A stretch of DNA of 64,000 nt from Flavobacterium sp. (lineage in GTDB: Bacteria > Bacteroidota > Bacteroidia > Flavobacteriales > Flavobacteriaceae): assembly GCF_004295795.1 (NCBI RefSeq), contig NZ_SEBR01000014.1, positions 51,830 through 115,829 on the forward strand, in the 5' to 3' direction. A model generated the notes under the pieces. That model was not told the origin of the DNA. It saw nothing but the letters and a program-made list of their open reading frames with translations, and searched no databases. Positions 16,082-26,420 of the stretch are shown here, in pieces; position 1 is the stretch's first letter, and the number at the start of each line of letters is the position of its first letter. Position numbers and translations under genes: made by a program.

Positions 16082-18619
16082 ATGAGAGGTATTGCAGGCA
16101 TAACAGGAAACAAATCGCCTTTGGTTGGGCAAGACGCTTTTTATGAAGTGAGCAGCCTTTATCCGGGAACGGTCATAAGCGATTACGGTCAGGTGAAATG
16201 GAAGGTTTTCAGACAGGCCAACGGAAGTTGGGTCGAACTCAAAGGCACGCTCAAGACCGGAAAACGCGTTTCGTTCAGTTTTCCGCAGAAATGGTACGGA
16301 CAACAATTGCTGATTGAAGCTTTTTTGTCCAATCCCGAAAAAAAGTCGCCACCGGGAATCGTGATCCGTCCGGTTTTGGGTCCGAAGAAAATCAGGGAAA
16401 TCAAGATGCGCGACGTAAACGGCAATCCGCTTGCGCAAAAACCAAAATACGGACAAAGCATCCAGGCGCAAATCGTCACTGAAAACATGCTTGGCGATAC
16501 TTTGAAACTCAGTATCTGGGAACGCGACACGATGAAAAGCACCGGACACGACCCAAACGGAAACGTGCGCTTGTGGTCAGGAACTGTGCAAGTGACCGAA
16601 ACCGACGGCGTGGCCAAAAAGAACATATTGCTCACGCCGGCGATGATGACGGAAGCCAACAAAAGTTACTTCGAAGGCGGAGAACACGAATATTACATGG
16701 TCGTCCAGGCCGACAACACCCAATCGAAACATTCGTCCCAAACGCTCGCGGTGCAAAACGAGATCGTGCTTAGCAAAACCTCGCGCAATCCGGCACAAAC
16801 TCCGGCTGCGACGCCCGCCGAAACCTTGTCATCTTTATGGGAACAGGCCAAATTGAATGTATTTAACGCATTGGGAATCAACGAAATGCCGGCCACGGGT
16901 CAAACTGCGACGACAGTGAACCAAAGCGGTCCGACGACGAATTGCGGTCAGCGGTATTGTATCAAAGTCGGCGATAAAAGCGAGGTGGTTCGCGAAATCA
17001 ACATCCGCTTGTCGGGCTTCGGCGGAAATATCCCAACAGACGAATTCACGACAAGAACCGAAACCACGATCAAAAATTTCCAGAAAGACTACATGAAGAT
17101 CTCGCCTACGGGAAAAGTGTGCGGGAACACGCTCAAGGCCATAGATGAGTTCGGGACCAAATACAATTACACGTTTTCGCAATCGGCTTGTACCTGCGGC
17201 GTTTGTACGGGATATGGCGACGGCAGCAACAAAGGCGAATACACGGGAACGACGCATACTGAAATGTACCACAAATATGAATATCCAGGCATTCACAGAA
17301 GCATGTTCTGGGCGTTGAAAGCCTTGATGTTCTACATGGAGAAAGACGGCGGGACTTATACCTTGAACAAGATCAGTTCGGGTTACCGATGCCGCGAGGA
17401 CAACCGGAAAAACGGTCGCAGTTCCACCAACCACATGGGAAAAGCGCTCGATCTGCACTTCAACAAAAATGGCAACAGAACGCGTGAAGTCGCCGATATC
17501 GAAGCGATTCGTGCCGACTTTTTCGTAAAATACCTCGGAGCGCAATACTCGTGGCCGGCCGCGAACAAATTCAGTCTCGAAACCACGGCCCAAGGCGCGA
17601 ACACTTGGGTGCATTATGACGTGAGAAGTTTTGAGGCCACGCACCTCGAGGACAAATATTTCGCCAAAACCGACGCGGCCGTAAAAGGAGAACCGATGAC
17701 AGCGGTCGCGGTGAGCAACAACTTGGTTCAAACGTGCCAATGCCAGGGCGAAGGAAACAACGCCGCCGCCGAGACGCCCTTGCAGACAGGCTGTTTCTGC
17801 AACACCGACATTACCGAACAAGTGCTCAAGGATTTGGGGATTTCGGCAGCGCGCGCCACAAAATATCTCGAAGATCTCAACAAGACCTTCAAGGATTACT
17901 CGATCACGACCTGTTTGCGAAAGTCGCACTTTTTGGCGCAATTGATCCACGAGTCGGCATCGTTTGTCTACACAGCCGAAACTGGCGTAGCCGATACGGA
18001 ATACGGCGGTTTTAAAGGCCGCGGCCTCATCCAGATCACGGGCGAGACGAATTACACGAACTACGGAACTTACGAAAGCCAGGATTTCACGTCTTCGCTC
18101 GAAAACAAGAAGAAAATCGAGGAATTGCCTTATTCGGTGCGCTCTGCGGGTTGGTATTGGACCGAACTCAAAAGCCTCAACGAGAATGCCGACGCCAACG
18201 ATCTGATCTACATCACGAGAATCGTCAACGGCGGACTCAACGGCTATGACGACAGGCTCGACCACATCAAGAAAGCGTTCGAGAAGATTTACAACCTGTG
18301 CAAGAACGACACGGGCAAAACCACAGATTTCCCGTTCGCCGATTCGAAAGCCTACAACGACAACCGCGGTTCTTTCGCTTGGGGATTGTGGCACGATCCA
18401 GGCTTGGCCAAAACCGGCTGTACAAAAGACAGGGACAAGGCCATCGCGGGCTACGAGCGGTTTATCGCAAGAGTTCCCGACACTTTCTCCGAGACGAATT
18501 GGTACAACATCAAGACGATTGCCGCTTTCGCCGATCTGAAATACACGCACGCCGGAAAGCAATACGTAAAAGTGCTTGATGCGGCCAAAAAGCGTTTGGA
18601 AGCCTTAAAAAATCAATAG
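16082..18619 (+). CDS. T6SS peptidoglycan effector: peptidoglycan-binding, M15 peptidase and GH19 domains
   Basis: The 845-residue protein has no signal peptide, so it should be delivered by the T6SS. Domains in order: a beta-rich N-terminal part (about 1-235), a linker, a peptidoglycan-binding domain (about 285-358, with IKNFQKDYM), an M15-type D,D-/L,D-peptidase with SSTNHMGKALDLHF (likely zinc ligands His451, Asp457, and His511 in WVHYD), and a C-terminal GH19 muramidase/chitinase-like domain with AQLIHES (Glu624) and FKGRGLIQITGETNY. It should cut both the peptide and the glycan strands of a target cell wall. The two exported proteins downstream are the likely immunity set. Confidence 0.82.
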   Translation: MRGIAGITGNKSPLVGQDAFYEVSSLYPGTVISDYGQVKWKVFRQANGSWVELKGTLKTGKRVSFSFPQKWYGQQLLIEAFLSNPEKKSPPGIVIRPVLGPKKIREIKMRDVNGNPLAQKPKYGQSIQAQIVTENMLGDTLKLSIWERDTMKSTGHDPNGNVRLWSGTVQVTETDGVAKKNILLTPAMMTEANKSYFEGGEHEYYMVVQADNTQSKHSSQTLAVQNEIVLSKTSRNPAQTPAATPAETLSSLWEQAKLNVFNALGINEMPATGQTATTVNQSGPTTNCGQRYCIKVGDKSEVVREINIRLSGFGGNIPTDEFTTRTETTIKNFQKDYMKISPTGKVCGNTLKAIDEFGTKYNYTFSQSACTCGVCTGYGDGSNKGEYTGTTHTEMYHKYEYPGIHRSMFWALKALMFYMEKDGGTYTLNKISSGYRCREDNRKNGRSSTNHMGKALDLHFNKNGNRTREVADIEAIRADFFVKYLGAQYSWPAANKFSLETTAQGANTWVHYDVRSFEATHLEDKYFAKTDAAVKGEPMTAVAVSNNLVQTCQCQGEGNNAAAETPLQTGCFCNTDITEQVLKDLGISAARATKYLEDLNKTFKDYSITTCLRKSHFLAQLIHESASFVYTAETGVADTEYGGFKGRGLIQITGETNYTNYGTYESQDFTSSLENKKKIEELPYSVRSAGWYWTELKSLNENADANDLIYITRIVNGGLNGYDDRLDHIKKAFEKIYNLCKNDTGKTTDFPFADSKAYNDNRGSFAWGLWHDPGLAKTGCTKDRDKAIAGYERFIARVPDTFSETNWYNIKTIAAFADLKYTHAGKQYVKVLDAAKKRLEALKNQ

Positions 18620-19321
18620 ATGAAACGATTTTTGGTGCTATTTTGGCTCATTGCCTCGGTTGGAATCGCCAAGGCGCGCAGTTTTCCGTTATCGAAATGG
18701 CATCGGACGGAAAACGAAACCACTGTCGATTCGGTATTTTTTTCGGTGAAAAGCCTGTGCAATTTTTCGGTCGAATTCACATCCGACAGGAAAATCAAGG
18801 CGATCATAAACGGAAAAACTTACGTCGGAAGTGCATCGTCCAACAAATTCACGAAGGGTTTTTTCGACTTCACCCAAAACGGATCGATCGTTTTCACTTT
18901 TACGACCGAACCCGGAAAGTTGCTTATCGTGAACCAACAGTACCAATTTGGTTGCGAGTCGGCTAAAATTGTCGAACTTTCCAAATTGACATCGGACGCA
19001 AAAGCCAGAAAAGACTTCGATGAGTATGCCGATTTCAATTCCGATTTATGGCAGAACACGACGGCCGTAAACGACAAAGCGTATTATCTAGGCGAACTCA
19101 AATTGTACGAAACCGCGATTTATGTACTGGAGAAAGTCGTTTCCAAAAATCCCGAAAGAGCGGTTGCCTGGCTCAATCTGGGCGATTATTTGTGGGAAAC
19201 CAAAAACTCCGAAAACGCGAAAAAGGCATATTCAACTTATGTGTCGCTGATCGAACAACAAAAGAAAAGCGCGACCAAAATACCCAAACGCGTTCACCAA
19301 AGACTAAATTCCACACCATGA
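18620..19321 (+). CDS. Exported TPR-like protein, candidate immunity to the peptidoglycan effector
   Basis: The 233-residue precursor begins immediately after the effector stop. It has a signal peptide (MKRFLVLFWLIASVGIAKA, probable cleavage after about residue 19), a beta-rich middle part, and a C-terminal TPR-like helical pair (about 150-215, ETAIYVLEKVVSKNPERAVA). A periplasmic location fits an inhibitor of a cell-wall hydrolase. Its end overlaps the next gene as ATGA. I do not recognise a named family, and immunity is inferred from position and export. Confidence 0.65.
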   Translation: MKRFLVLFWLIASVGIAKARSFPLSKWHRTENETTVDSVFFSVKSLCNFSVEFTSDRKIKAIINGKTYVGSASSNKFTKGFFDFTQNGSIVFTFTTEPGKLLIVNQQYQFGCESAKIVELSKLTSDAKARKDFDEYADFNSDLWQNTTAVNDKAYYLGELKLYETAIYVLEKVVSKNPERAVAWLNLGDYLWETKNSENAKKAYSTYVSLIEQQKKSATKIPKRVHQRLNSTP

Positions 19322-19956
19322 CAACAACAAAATTCCTATTGGTCTCGCTCTTGATCGGGCAACTTTTTTTGTCGGGCTGCAAAAACGAATCGCCCGCCAA
19401 TCCCGAAACCGTCGCGACATCGCAAGACTCGATCCCGCAATCCAAACCTACGCAAGACGCCGTAAATCCTGAAACGCCTCTCGCCGACGACACTTATGAA
19501 AACGACAACGACAACGGAGGCGAGGCTTGTTTCGAAAAAAGCGATTTCGGTCTTCCTTACGACCAAACTCTGGATCCGTCGAAAGCCAAGTATAAAATCC
19601 TGCCTTGCGAAGTTCAGGGCGTCGAGGATTTTTTGTGCAACAGTCGCGGTTTACGCTACATTGCGCTTCCGAAATTCCAGGACGTAGACGTTGTTTTGGT
19701 TCCTATGGATTGCGGCGATTTCAAATACAGATACGTCTTGCTGACGATCGTCCACAAAAACGTTGTGGCCAACCAATATGTGGAAGGCGAGTGGTATGAG
19801 CCCGGAGATGAATCCTACAAGGAACTTACCAAGTTTTCCATCGACAAGAACTACAAGATTTCGGTTGTGACCAACAGCGTCGAGAACGGAAAAACGGCGT
19901 TGAAGGAAAAACTTGATTTCCAGCTTTTGGCCAGTGGCAAACTTCAGAAGCTTTAG
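19318..19956 (+). CDS. Lipoprotein, second candidate immunity protein
   Basis: The 212-residue lipoprotein precursor starts at the ATG at 19318, which overlaps the previous stop (ATGA) and gives a clean signal with lipobox LFLSGC (cysteine near residue 20). An acidic Ser/Thr/Pro-rich linker (about 22-65) is followed by a compact domain with four cysteines (around ACFEKSD, LPCEVQG, FLCNSRG and PMDCGDF) that may form disulfides in the periplasm. It is the last gene of the T6SS cargo module. It may block one of the two hydrolase domains of the effector. Family unknown. Confidence 0.65.
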   Translation: MTTTKFLLVSLLIGQLFLSGCKNESPANPETVATSQDSIPQSKPTQDAVNPETPLADDTYENDNDNGGEACFEKSDFGLPYDQTLDPSKAKYKILPCEVQGVEDFLCNSRGLRYIALPKFQDVDVVLVPMDCGDFKYRYVLLTIVHKNVVANQYVEGEWYEPGDESYKELTKFSIDKNYKISVVTNSVENGKTALKEKLDFQLLASGKLQKL

Positions 19957-20106
19957 GCTTGTCAGCCAGACGACAAATCAATTTTTCTAAAGCCAGCGCA
20001 ATCGATTTCTGTTAATTTGGGCGAGAAATCGGCTTCCAAATGCCATCGGTTTCCCGATATTTTATCACGGAAAACCAACTTGCAACGTTAAATTTATCAA
20101 ACCACT

Positions 20107-20139
20107 TTGCCACTATCCGCGAAGCAAATGTTAACTTTG
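20107..20139 (+). promoter_or_regulatory. Consensus Bacteroidetes promoter for the pentose phosphate operon
   Basis: TTG at 20107-20109 and TAACTTTG at 20132-20139, with a 22-nt gap, match the Bacteroidetes sigma-A consensus (TTG, 17-23 nt, TAnnTTTG). Transcription should start about 7 nt downstream, which leaves a leader of only about 10 nt before the tkt ATG at 20156. The message is therefore nearly leaderless. Confidence 0.75.
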
Positions 20140-20155
20140 GGTACGATAAATCAAT

Positions 20156-22156
20156 ATGGCACAACTACACTTTTCCGCAACAGACGAACTGGCCGTCAAT
20201 ACGCTTCGATTCTTATCGACAGACATGGTCCAGAAAGCAAATTCCGGGCATCCCGGCTTACCTTTGGGCGCGGCGCCGATGGCCTACGTGCTTTGGAGCC
20301 GCTTCCTCAAATTCAACTCGAAAGCGCCTTTCTGGCCAAATCGCGACAGGTTCGTGCTCTCGGCCGGACACGGATCGGCATTGCTTTACAGCTTGCTGCA
20401 CGTTTACGGTTACGATTTGCCGATGTCCGAACTCAAAAAATTCAGGCAATTGGGTTCCAAAACGCCCGGACATCCTGAATCGACTTTGGTTCCGGGAATC
20501 GAAGTCACGACCGGACCTTTGGGACAAGGCTTTGCCAATGGGGTAGGCGAGGCGATTGCGGAGGCTTTCCTTTCGGATAAATACGGAAGCGAAATCGTCG
20601 ATCATTACACTTACGCGATCGTGAGCGATGGCGATTTAATGGAAGGCATTGCGTCAGAAGCGGCGTCATTGGCCGGACACCTCAAATTGGGCAAGCTGAT
20701 TTACCTGTACGACGACAACCTGATCTCGCTCGACGGACCGACAAGTCTCGCGTTCACGGAAAATGTTCCGGCGCGATTCGAATCTTACGGATGGCACACC
20801 ATTACGGTCAAAGACGGGAACGATCTGGCCGAAATAGAGGCCGCGATACTTGCTGCGCAAAAGGAAACCGACAAACCGACGTTGATTTCGGTCAAGACGA
20901 TCATCGGTTTCGGAAGCCCGCAACAAGGCACGAATAAAGTCCACGGGAATCCGCTTGGCGAAGAAAATCTCAAGAAAACGAAAGAACATTTCGGATGGAA
21001 TCCGGACGAGACCTTTTTTGTACCGACCGAAGCCAAAGCGCTGTTTGACAGCCAAGCCGAAAACGGCAAAAAATCTTATGCCGACTGGCAATCCAAGTTC
21101 GATTCGTATTCCAACTCAAATCCTGAGAAAGCTTCCGATTTCCAAACGAGCTTTGCCGGAAAACTTCCCGAAAACTGGGATAAGGATTTTCCGGCATTCA
21201 AAGTCGACGAACCGATCGCCACGAGAGAAGCTTCGGGAAAAGTGTTGGAAGCACTAAAGAAAAACGCGCCCTGGATCATTGGCGGTTCGGCCGATTTGGC
21301 GAGTTCGAACAGCACGCCCGGAAAAGGCGAGGACAGTTTCCAGCCTCAAAATTATGACAAAACCAACATCTGGTTCGGCGTTCGCGAACATGCTATGGGC
21401 GGAATCCTTAACGGAATCGCGTCACACGGCGGAACGCGCACTTACGGCGGAACTTTCCTCACGTTTTCAGATTATATGCGAGGCGCGATTCGACTTGCGG
21501 CCATGACCGAAGCACCCGTTACGTACATTTTCACGCACGACAGCATCGGTTTGGGAGAAGACGGCCCGACGCACCAACCGGTAGAACATGTAACGGCTTT
21601 GCGTGCGATTCCGAATCTTACGGTAATCAGACCTGCCGATGCGAACGAAACCGCCGAAGCCTGGCGCATCGCGATCCAACGCGAGAAAGGTCCGGTCGCT
21701 TTGATCCTGACGCGTCAAAAACTTCCCATCATCGACCAACAGAAATTCGCATCAGCGTCAAATGTCGCCAAAGGTGGCTATATTCTTAGCGATTCCGAAG
21801 AAGCACCTGAGATCATCTTGATCGCAACGGGTTCGGAAGTGCAACTGATTCTCGCGGCACAAGAAAAACTGAAAAACGAAGGAATATCGGCGCGCGTGGT
21901 GAGCTTGCCGAGTTTCGAACTGTTCGAAAAACAAAGCAAAGAATACAAAGACAGCGTTTTGCTGCCGTCGAACCACAAGCGCCTGGCCGTCGAGGCCGGA
22001 GTGACGCAAGCCTGGTACAAATATGTCACGGCCGAAGGCGACGTCATCGGAATTGACGGTTTTGGAGAATCCGGTCCCGGTGATGAGGTTTTGAAACACT
22101 TCGGATTCACCGTAGAAAATGTGTACAACAAAGCCAAAGCGCTTTTTGCAAAATAA
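20156..22156 (+). CDS. tkt: Transketolase
   Basis: The full-length 666-residue thiamine-diphosphate enzyme moves two-carbon units between sugar phosphates in the non-oxidative pentose phosphate pathway. Visible features: the N-terminal [15 protein letters not shown] motif, the thiamine-diphosphate binding motif starting at SDGDLMEGI (GDG...), TGPLGQG, the pyrimidine domain with GIASHGG and [20 protein letters not shown], and the C-terminal transketolase domain with [10 protein letters not shown]. It is the first gene of a five-gene operon and has a strong promoter directly upstream. Confidence 0.96.
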   Translation: MAQLHFSATDELAVNTLRFLSTDMVQKANSGHPGLPLGAAPMAYVLWSRFLKFNSKAPFWPNRDRFVLSAGHGSALLYSLLHVYGYDLPMSELKKFRQLGSKTPGHPESTLVPGIEVTTGPLGQGFANGVGEAIAEAFLSDKYGSEIVDHYTYAIVSDGDLMEGIASEAASLAGHLKLGKLIYLYDDNLISLDGPTSLAFTENVPARFESYGWHTITVKDGNDLAEIEAAILAAQKETDKPTLISVKTIIGFGSPQQGTNKVHGNPLGEENLKKTKEHFGWNPDETFFVPTEAKALFDSQAENGKKSYADWQSKFDSYSNSNPEKASDFQTSFAGKLPENWDKDFPAFKVDEPIATREASGKVLEALKKNAPWIIGGSADLASSNSTPGKGEDSFQPQNYDKTNIWFGVREHAMGGILNGIASHGGTRTYGGTFLTFSDYMRGAIRLAAMTEAPVTYIFTHDSIGLGEDGPTHQPVEHVTALRAIPNLTVIRPADANETAEAWRIAIQREKGPVALILTRQKLPIIDQQKFASASNVAKGGYILSDSEEAPEIILIATGSEVQLILAAQEKLKNEGISARVVSLPSFELFEKQSKEYKDSVLLPSNHKRLAVEAGVTQAWYKYVTAEGDVIGIDGFGESGPGDEVLKHFGFTVENVYNKAKALFAK

Positions 22157-22159
22157 GGT

Positions 22160-22615
22160 ATGAAGATAGGAATCGCAGCCGATCACGCCGGATTCGAACA
22201 AAAGCAGATCGTGCTCCGGGAACTTCGCGACGCCGGCTTCGACGTTGAGGATTACGGCGCTTTTTCCTACGACGCCAACGACGATTATCCCGATATCATC
22301 GTTCCGTTGGCCGAAGCGATTTCCAAAAAAGAAGTCGAAAAAGGAATCGCGATTTGCGGAAGCGGCGTTGGTGTCTCGATTGCCGCCAATAAAATCAAAG
22401 GCGTCCGCGCGGCGCTGATTACCGAAAATTATTCGGCACACCAAGGCGTCGAGCACGACGACATGAACCTGCTTTGCCTTGGCGGAAGGGTTTTGGGCGC
22501 AGCTTTGCTTTCAGAACTCATCCAGACTTTCCTGAATGCAAAATACGATGCAGGCGAGCGCTTCCAACGAAGGCTCGACAAGGTCATCTCACTTGAAAAC
22601 AAACAAACACGATAA
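22160..22615 (+). CDS. rpiB: Ribose-5-phosphate isomerase B
   Basis: This 151-residue enzyme interconverts ribose 5-phosphate and ribulose 5-phosphate. It has the RpiB/LacAB signature: IGIAADHAGFEQKQ at the start (Asp of the active site), ICGSGVGVSIAANK around the catalytic cysteine, and the phosphate-binding end with LCLGGRVLG. It starts 3 bp after the tkt stop and precedes gnd, so it is part of the pentose phosphate operon. Confidence 0.95.
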   Translation: MKIGIAADHAGFEQKQIVLRELRDAGFDVEDYGAFSYDANDDYPDIIVPLAEAISKKEVEKGIAICGSGVGVSIAANKIKGVRAALITENYSAHQGVEHDDMNLLCLGGRVLGAALLSELIQTFLNAKYDAGERFQRRLDKVISLENKQTR

Positions 22616-22634
22616 TAATATAAAATATCATCCA

Positions 22635-24041
22635 ATGAATCAATACGATTTTGGGACTGTGGGACTTGGCGTCATGGGCAGCAACATTTTGCTCAACGTC
22701 GCCGATCACGGTTTCTCTGCAGCCGGACTCGACCTAAGTCCGGAGAAAGCTGCCGCATTCGAAGCCGCCGCACAACCCGGACAATCTGTTTTCGGGACCG
22801 TTTCTGCCGAAGCTTTCGCCAAATCACTCAAAACCCCAAGAGCGATATTGTTGCTCGTTCCGGCCGGAAAACCCGTAGATCTTGCCATTGAAAGCCTTTC
22901 TCCGTTTTTGGAAAACGGCGATATCGTGATAGACGGCGGGAATTCGTTTTTCACCGATACCAATCGCAGGTTTTCCGAACTCAAGGAAAAAGGCATTCAC
23001 TTTTTCGGAATGGGAATTTCGGGAGGCGAAAGCGGTGCGCGTTTCGGTCCGGCGATGATGCCCGGAGGCGACAAATCGGCTTACGAAAGATTGCGTCCGA
23101 TATTCGAGGCGATCGCGGCCAAGGTCAACGGCGATCCTTGCGTAGCTTACATGGGCAACGGATCGGCCGGGAATTATGTCAAAATGGTGCACAACGGGAT
23201 CGAATATGCGATCATGCAATTGATTTCGGAAACCTACGATTTGCTCAAACGCGGACTTGGCGTGGCCGATTCCGACATCCAAAAACTGTTTTCCGACTGG
23301 AACGAGGGCGAACTCCAATCGTTCCTGATCGAGATTACAGCCGAAATCCTCAAGGTCAAAGACGAGGAAACGGGCAATTTGCTAGTAAATGTGATATCCG
23401 ATTGGGCGCGTTCGAAAGGCACGGGAAAATGGACGTCCCAAAACGCGATGGATTTGCAGGCGCCGGTTCCGTCGATCGACTCGGCTGTGACGATGCGGAA
23501 TCTTTCGGCACACAAACAACAGCGCTTGCAAGCTTCGGAACTTCTCAAGGTCGTTGCATCTGGCGAAAAATACGATATCGCGAAATTCGGTGAATCGCTC
23601 AAGGACGCTTACTATTTCGCGATGATCAACATCTACGCACAAGGTTTGGCGCAACTCACGATTGCCTCGAAAGAATACGGTTATGATATCGATCTGGAGC
23701 AAGTGACCAAAATTTGGAGAGGCGGTTGCATCATTCGCGCGGCTTGTCTGGAAAACTTCCGCGAAGCGTTTGCCACGAATCCTGAATTGCAGAATATTTT
23801 GTTGGACGCGAACATCGCCAAAACGGTACTTGATCGTCAAAACGGAATGCGTGAAATTGCGAAATTGGCCATTGAAAAAGGCATTCCGGTTCCGGTTATG
23901 CTTTCTTCGCTGAGTTATTTCGACGGATACAGAAGTGCCGTGCTTCCTACAAATTTAATCCAGGCGCAACGCGATTTCTTCGGAGCACATTTGTACGAAC
24001 GCACCGACAAAGAAGGTTTCTTCCATACGATTTGGGAATAA
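22635..24041 (+). CDS. gnd: 6-phosphogluconate dehydrogenase (decarboxylating)
   Basis: This enzyme oxidises 6-phosphogluconate to ribulose 5-phosphate with reduction of NAD(P). The start chosen is the ATG at 22635 (MNQYDFGTVGLGVMGSN), since the longer frame begins inside rpiB. That gives 468 residues, the normal length. Visible are the Rossmann motif GLGVMGSN, the substrate signature GISGGESGARFGPAMMPGG, and the catalytic stretch MVHNGIEYAIMQ with the conserved Lys before it. It lies 19 bp after rpiB and 30 bp before zwf. Confidence 0.96.
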   Translation: MNQYDFGTVGLGVMGSNILLNVADHGFSAAGLDLSPEKAAAFEAAAQPGQSVFGTVSAEAFAKSLKTPRAILLLVPAGKPVDLAIESLSPFLENGDIVIDGGNSFFTDTNRRFSELKEKGIHFFGMGISGGESGARFGPAMMPGGDKSAYERLRPIFEAIAAKVNGDPCVAYMGNGSAGNYVKMVHNGIEYAIMQLISETYDLLKRGLGVADSDIQKLFSDWNEGELQSFLIEITAEILKVKDEETGNLLVNVISDWARSKGTGKWTSQNAMDLQAPVPSIDSAVTMRNLSAHKQQRLQASELLKVVASGEKYDIAKFGESLKDAYYFAMINIYAQGLAQLTIASKEYGYDIDLEQVTKIWRGGCIIRAACLENFREAFATNPELQNILLDANIAKTVLDRQNGMREIAKLAIEKGIPVPVMLSSLSYFDGYRSAVLPTNLIQAQRDFFGAHLYERTDKEGFFHTIWE

Positions 24042-24071
24042 CTGCGACATTTTTAACAAACAAACACGACA

Positions 24072-25592
24072 ATGCCTTCCGCTAAACAGACAAACCCAAC
24101 CATTATCGTCATTTTTGGCGGTACCGGAGATCTTGCCAACCGCAAGTTGCTTCCGGCTTTCTACAATTTATATCTCGACGGATGGATGCCCGAGAAATTC
24201 GCCTTGATCGGGCTCGGACGCACCAAATTGCACGACGACGAATATGCCGATCATCTTTTTGAAGGACTTACGCAATTCTCGCGCAAAGGAAAACCCGATG
24301 CCGAAAAATGGGCGGCGTTCAAGGAATCGGTGAGTTATTTCGTGTCCGATATCAACGACCTTGACTCTTACAAGGCGCTTGCCGCGAAAATGGACGCGAT
24401 CGACAAACAATGGGGATTGAGGGCCGAACGCCTGTTTTATCTTTCGGTTTCCCCTCAATTCATCGAGGCCGCGACGGTCAACATCAAGAAATCGAAACTC
24501 GCCGACCATCCCAAAACCGACCGGATCATCATAGAGAAACCGTTCGGACACGACAAGGAAACGGCCATAGAACTCAACAAGTTGCTCATCAAGACCTTTG
24601 ATGAACAACAGATTTACCGCATCGACCATTATCTCGGAAAAGAAACGGTTCAGAATATTCTCGCTTTCCGTTTTGCCAACACGCTTTTCGAACCGCTTTG
24701 GAACCGCAACTACATCGACTACGTGCAGATTACCGTTGCCGAAGAAGTCGGTGTTGAGGAAAGAGGCGGCTATTACGAAGGCGCCGGAGCGTTGCGCGAT
24801 ATGATCCAAAACCATCTTTTGCAGATTCTGTGCATGGTCGCCATGGAACCGCCGGTTTCTTTCGACGCAGAGGAAATCCGGAACCGCAAAGTCGACGTTT
24901 TGCGCGCCATTCGCCGAATCCGTCCCGAAGAAGTGCACCGTTACGCCGTGCGCGGACAATATGACGCGGGTTGGATACAAGGAAAAAAAGTACAAGGATA
25001 TCGCGAAGAGCCGCAGGTTGACGAACGCTCGAACACCGAAACTTTCGCGGCAATCAAATTCTACCTCGACAACTGGCGCTGGCAGGATGTTCCGTTTTAC
25101 TTGCGCACGGGAAAACGCATGCAGGAGAAAATTTCTTCAATTACAATACAATTCCGTCCTGTTCCGCATTCGACATTTTCCAAGACGCAGGAAGACAGCC
25201 TCATGGCAAACCGATTGACAATCAACATCCAACCGTCGATGGACATCCGACTGCGATTCATGACCAAAAAACAAGGTCTGGAAATGAACCTGAATCCGTC
25301 GGAGATGATTTTCGACTACGACGCCTGTTCGACGCAAACGCCCGAAGCTTACGAAACTTTGTTGCAGGACGCCATGCACGGAGACACGACATTGTTCATG
25401 CGCTCCGACCAGGTCGTCGAAGCCTGGGACGTGATCACGCCAATTCTCGAAGCCTGGGAAACGCGCGATTCACTCGATTTCCCGAATTACGCAGCCGGAA
25501 CCTGGGGACCGGAAAGTGCCGAGGCGCTTATCGCAAGACAAGGACACGTATGGTCGCTGAACGCGCATACGACACAAAAAAAGCACAAATAA
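24072..25592 (+). CDS. zwf: Glucose-6-phosphate 1-dehydrogenase
   Basis: The 506-residue enzyme makes the first step of the oxidative pentose phosphate pathway and supplies NADPH. It has the N-terminal nucleotide motif [11 protein letters not shown] and the catalytic signature [13 protein letters not shown] with the histidine base in the pattern DHYLGK. EKPFGHD is also present. Length and order are typical. It is followed after 1 bp by pgl, which handles its lactone product. Confidence 0.97.
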   Translation: MPSAKQTNPTIIVIFGGTGDLANRKLLPAFYNLYLDGWMPEKFALIGLGRTKLHDDEYADHLFEGLTQFSRKGKPDAEKWAAFKESVSYFVSDINDLDSYKALAAKMDAIDKQWGLRAERLFYLSVSPQFIEAATVNIKKSKLADHPKTDRIIIEKPFGHDKETAIELNKLLIKTFDEQQIYRIDHYLGKETVQNILAFRFANTLFEPLWNRNYIDYVQITVAEEVGVEERGGYYEGAGALRDMIQNHLLQILCMVAMEPPVSFDAEEIRNRKVDVLRAIRRIRPEEVHRYAVRGQYDAGWIQGKKVQGYREEPQVDERSNTETFAAIKFYLDNWRWQDVPFYLRTGKRMQEKISSITIQFRPVPHSTFSKTQEDSLMANRLTINIQPSMDIRLRFMTKKQGLEMNLNPSEMIFDYDACSTQTPEAYETLLQDAMHGDTTLFMRSDQVVEAWDVITPILEAWETRDSLDFPNYAAGTWGPESAEALIARQGHVWSLNAHTTQKKHK

Positions 25593-25593
25593 A

Positions 25594-26337
25594 ATGATCC
25601 GAATATTCAAAGATCCTTCGGGATTGAGTACGGCAGCGGCCGAAATCTTTGTCGCCGCTTCAAAAAAAGCCATTGCAGAAAAAGGAAAATTCACCGTTGC
25701 CTTGACAGGCGGATCTTCTCCGGCGAAACTCTACGAATTGTTGTCCGGGCCGGAATTCACCGAAAAAATCGACTGGCAAAAGACCTTCGTGTTTTGGGGA
25801 GACGAAAGATGGGTTCCGATCGAGGACGAAAAAAGCAACGCGGGCGCGGCTTTCAAGGTTTTGCTCGACAAGATCGACGTTCCGAAGCAAAATATTTTTC
25901 CGATGTTCAAAGCCGATGCAAAGCCCGAAGAAAGAGCGACGGAATACGAAAATTTGTTGCGCGAACACTTGGGTGCGTCCGGCGAATTCGACTTGATCCT
26001 TTCGGGAATGGGCGACGATGGACACACGGCCTCGCTTTTTCCGGGAACCGCGGTCTTGCACGAAAAATCGAAATGGGTCGAGGCCTATTATCTCGAACCG
26101 CAGCAAATGTTCCGCATCACTTTGACCGCGCCTTTGCTCAACAAAGCCAGGCAGAATGTGGTTTTGGTTTTTGGCGCGAACAAAGCACACGCTTTCCGCG
26201 AAGTGATTTCGGGCGAGCGCAATCCTGAGAACTATCCTTCACAACTTTTGAAACCCGATTCAGGCGAATTGATCTGGTTGACCGATGAAGCGGCCGCAAG
26301 TGAATTGCCTTCGGATACTGAAATTACAATAGGGTAA
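25594..26337 (+). CDS. pgl: 6-phosphogluconolactonase (SOL/DevB type)
   Basis: The 247-residue hydrolase converts 6-phosphogluconolactone to 6-phosphogluconate, between Zwf and Gnd. The family motifs ALTGGSSPAKLYELL, FWGDERWVP and GMGDDGHTASLFPG are present. As the last gene of tkt-rpiB-gnd-zwf-pgl it is followed by a strong terminator. The operon as a whole covers all steps from glucose 6-phosphate to transketolase except ribulose-phosphate epimerase and transaldolase. Confidence 0.95.
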   Translation: MIRIFKDPSGLSTAAAEIFVAASKKAIAEKGKFTVALTGGSSPAKLYELLSGPEFTEKIDWQKTFVFWGDERWVPIEDEKSNAGAAFKVLLDKIDVPKQNIFPMFKADAKPEERATEYENLLREHLGASGEFDLILSGMGDDGHTASLFPGTAVLHEKSKWVEAYYLEPQQMFRITLTAPLLNKARQNVVLVFGANKAHAFREVISGERNPENYPSQLLKPDSGELIWLTDEAAASELPSDTEITIG

Positions 26338-26362
26338 ACTCGTTTTTACCGACATTTCTTTT

Positions 26363-26420
26363 ACGGACACAACCAGAATACGTTGCAAATTGCGCGTGTT
26401 TCGGTTGTGTCCGTTTCGTT
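26363..26420 (+). terminator. Terminator of the pentose phosphate operon
   Basis: ACGGACACAACC (26363-26374) pairs perfectly with GGTTGTGTCCGT (26403-26414) and is followed by TTCGTTTTT. The 28-nt loop holds a small inner palindrome (GCAAATTGC). It ends 26 bp after the pgl stop, the right place for an operon terminator. Confidence 0.8.

Noticed and set aside
16835..18562. 575-codon open frame on the minus strand opposite the peptidoglycan effector
   Set aside because: It is a shadow caused by the codon pattern of the real gene; the composition is Arg/Val/Phe-rich and has no motif.
22536..22634. Longer gnd start inside rpiB
   Set aside because: The 33 extra residues show no similarity to 6-phosphogluconate dehydrogenases; MNQYDFG is the natural start.
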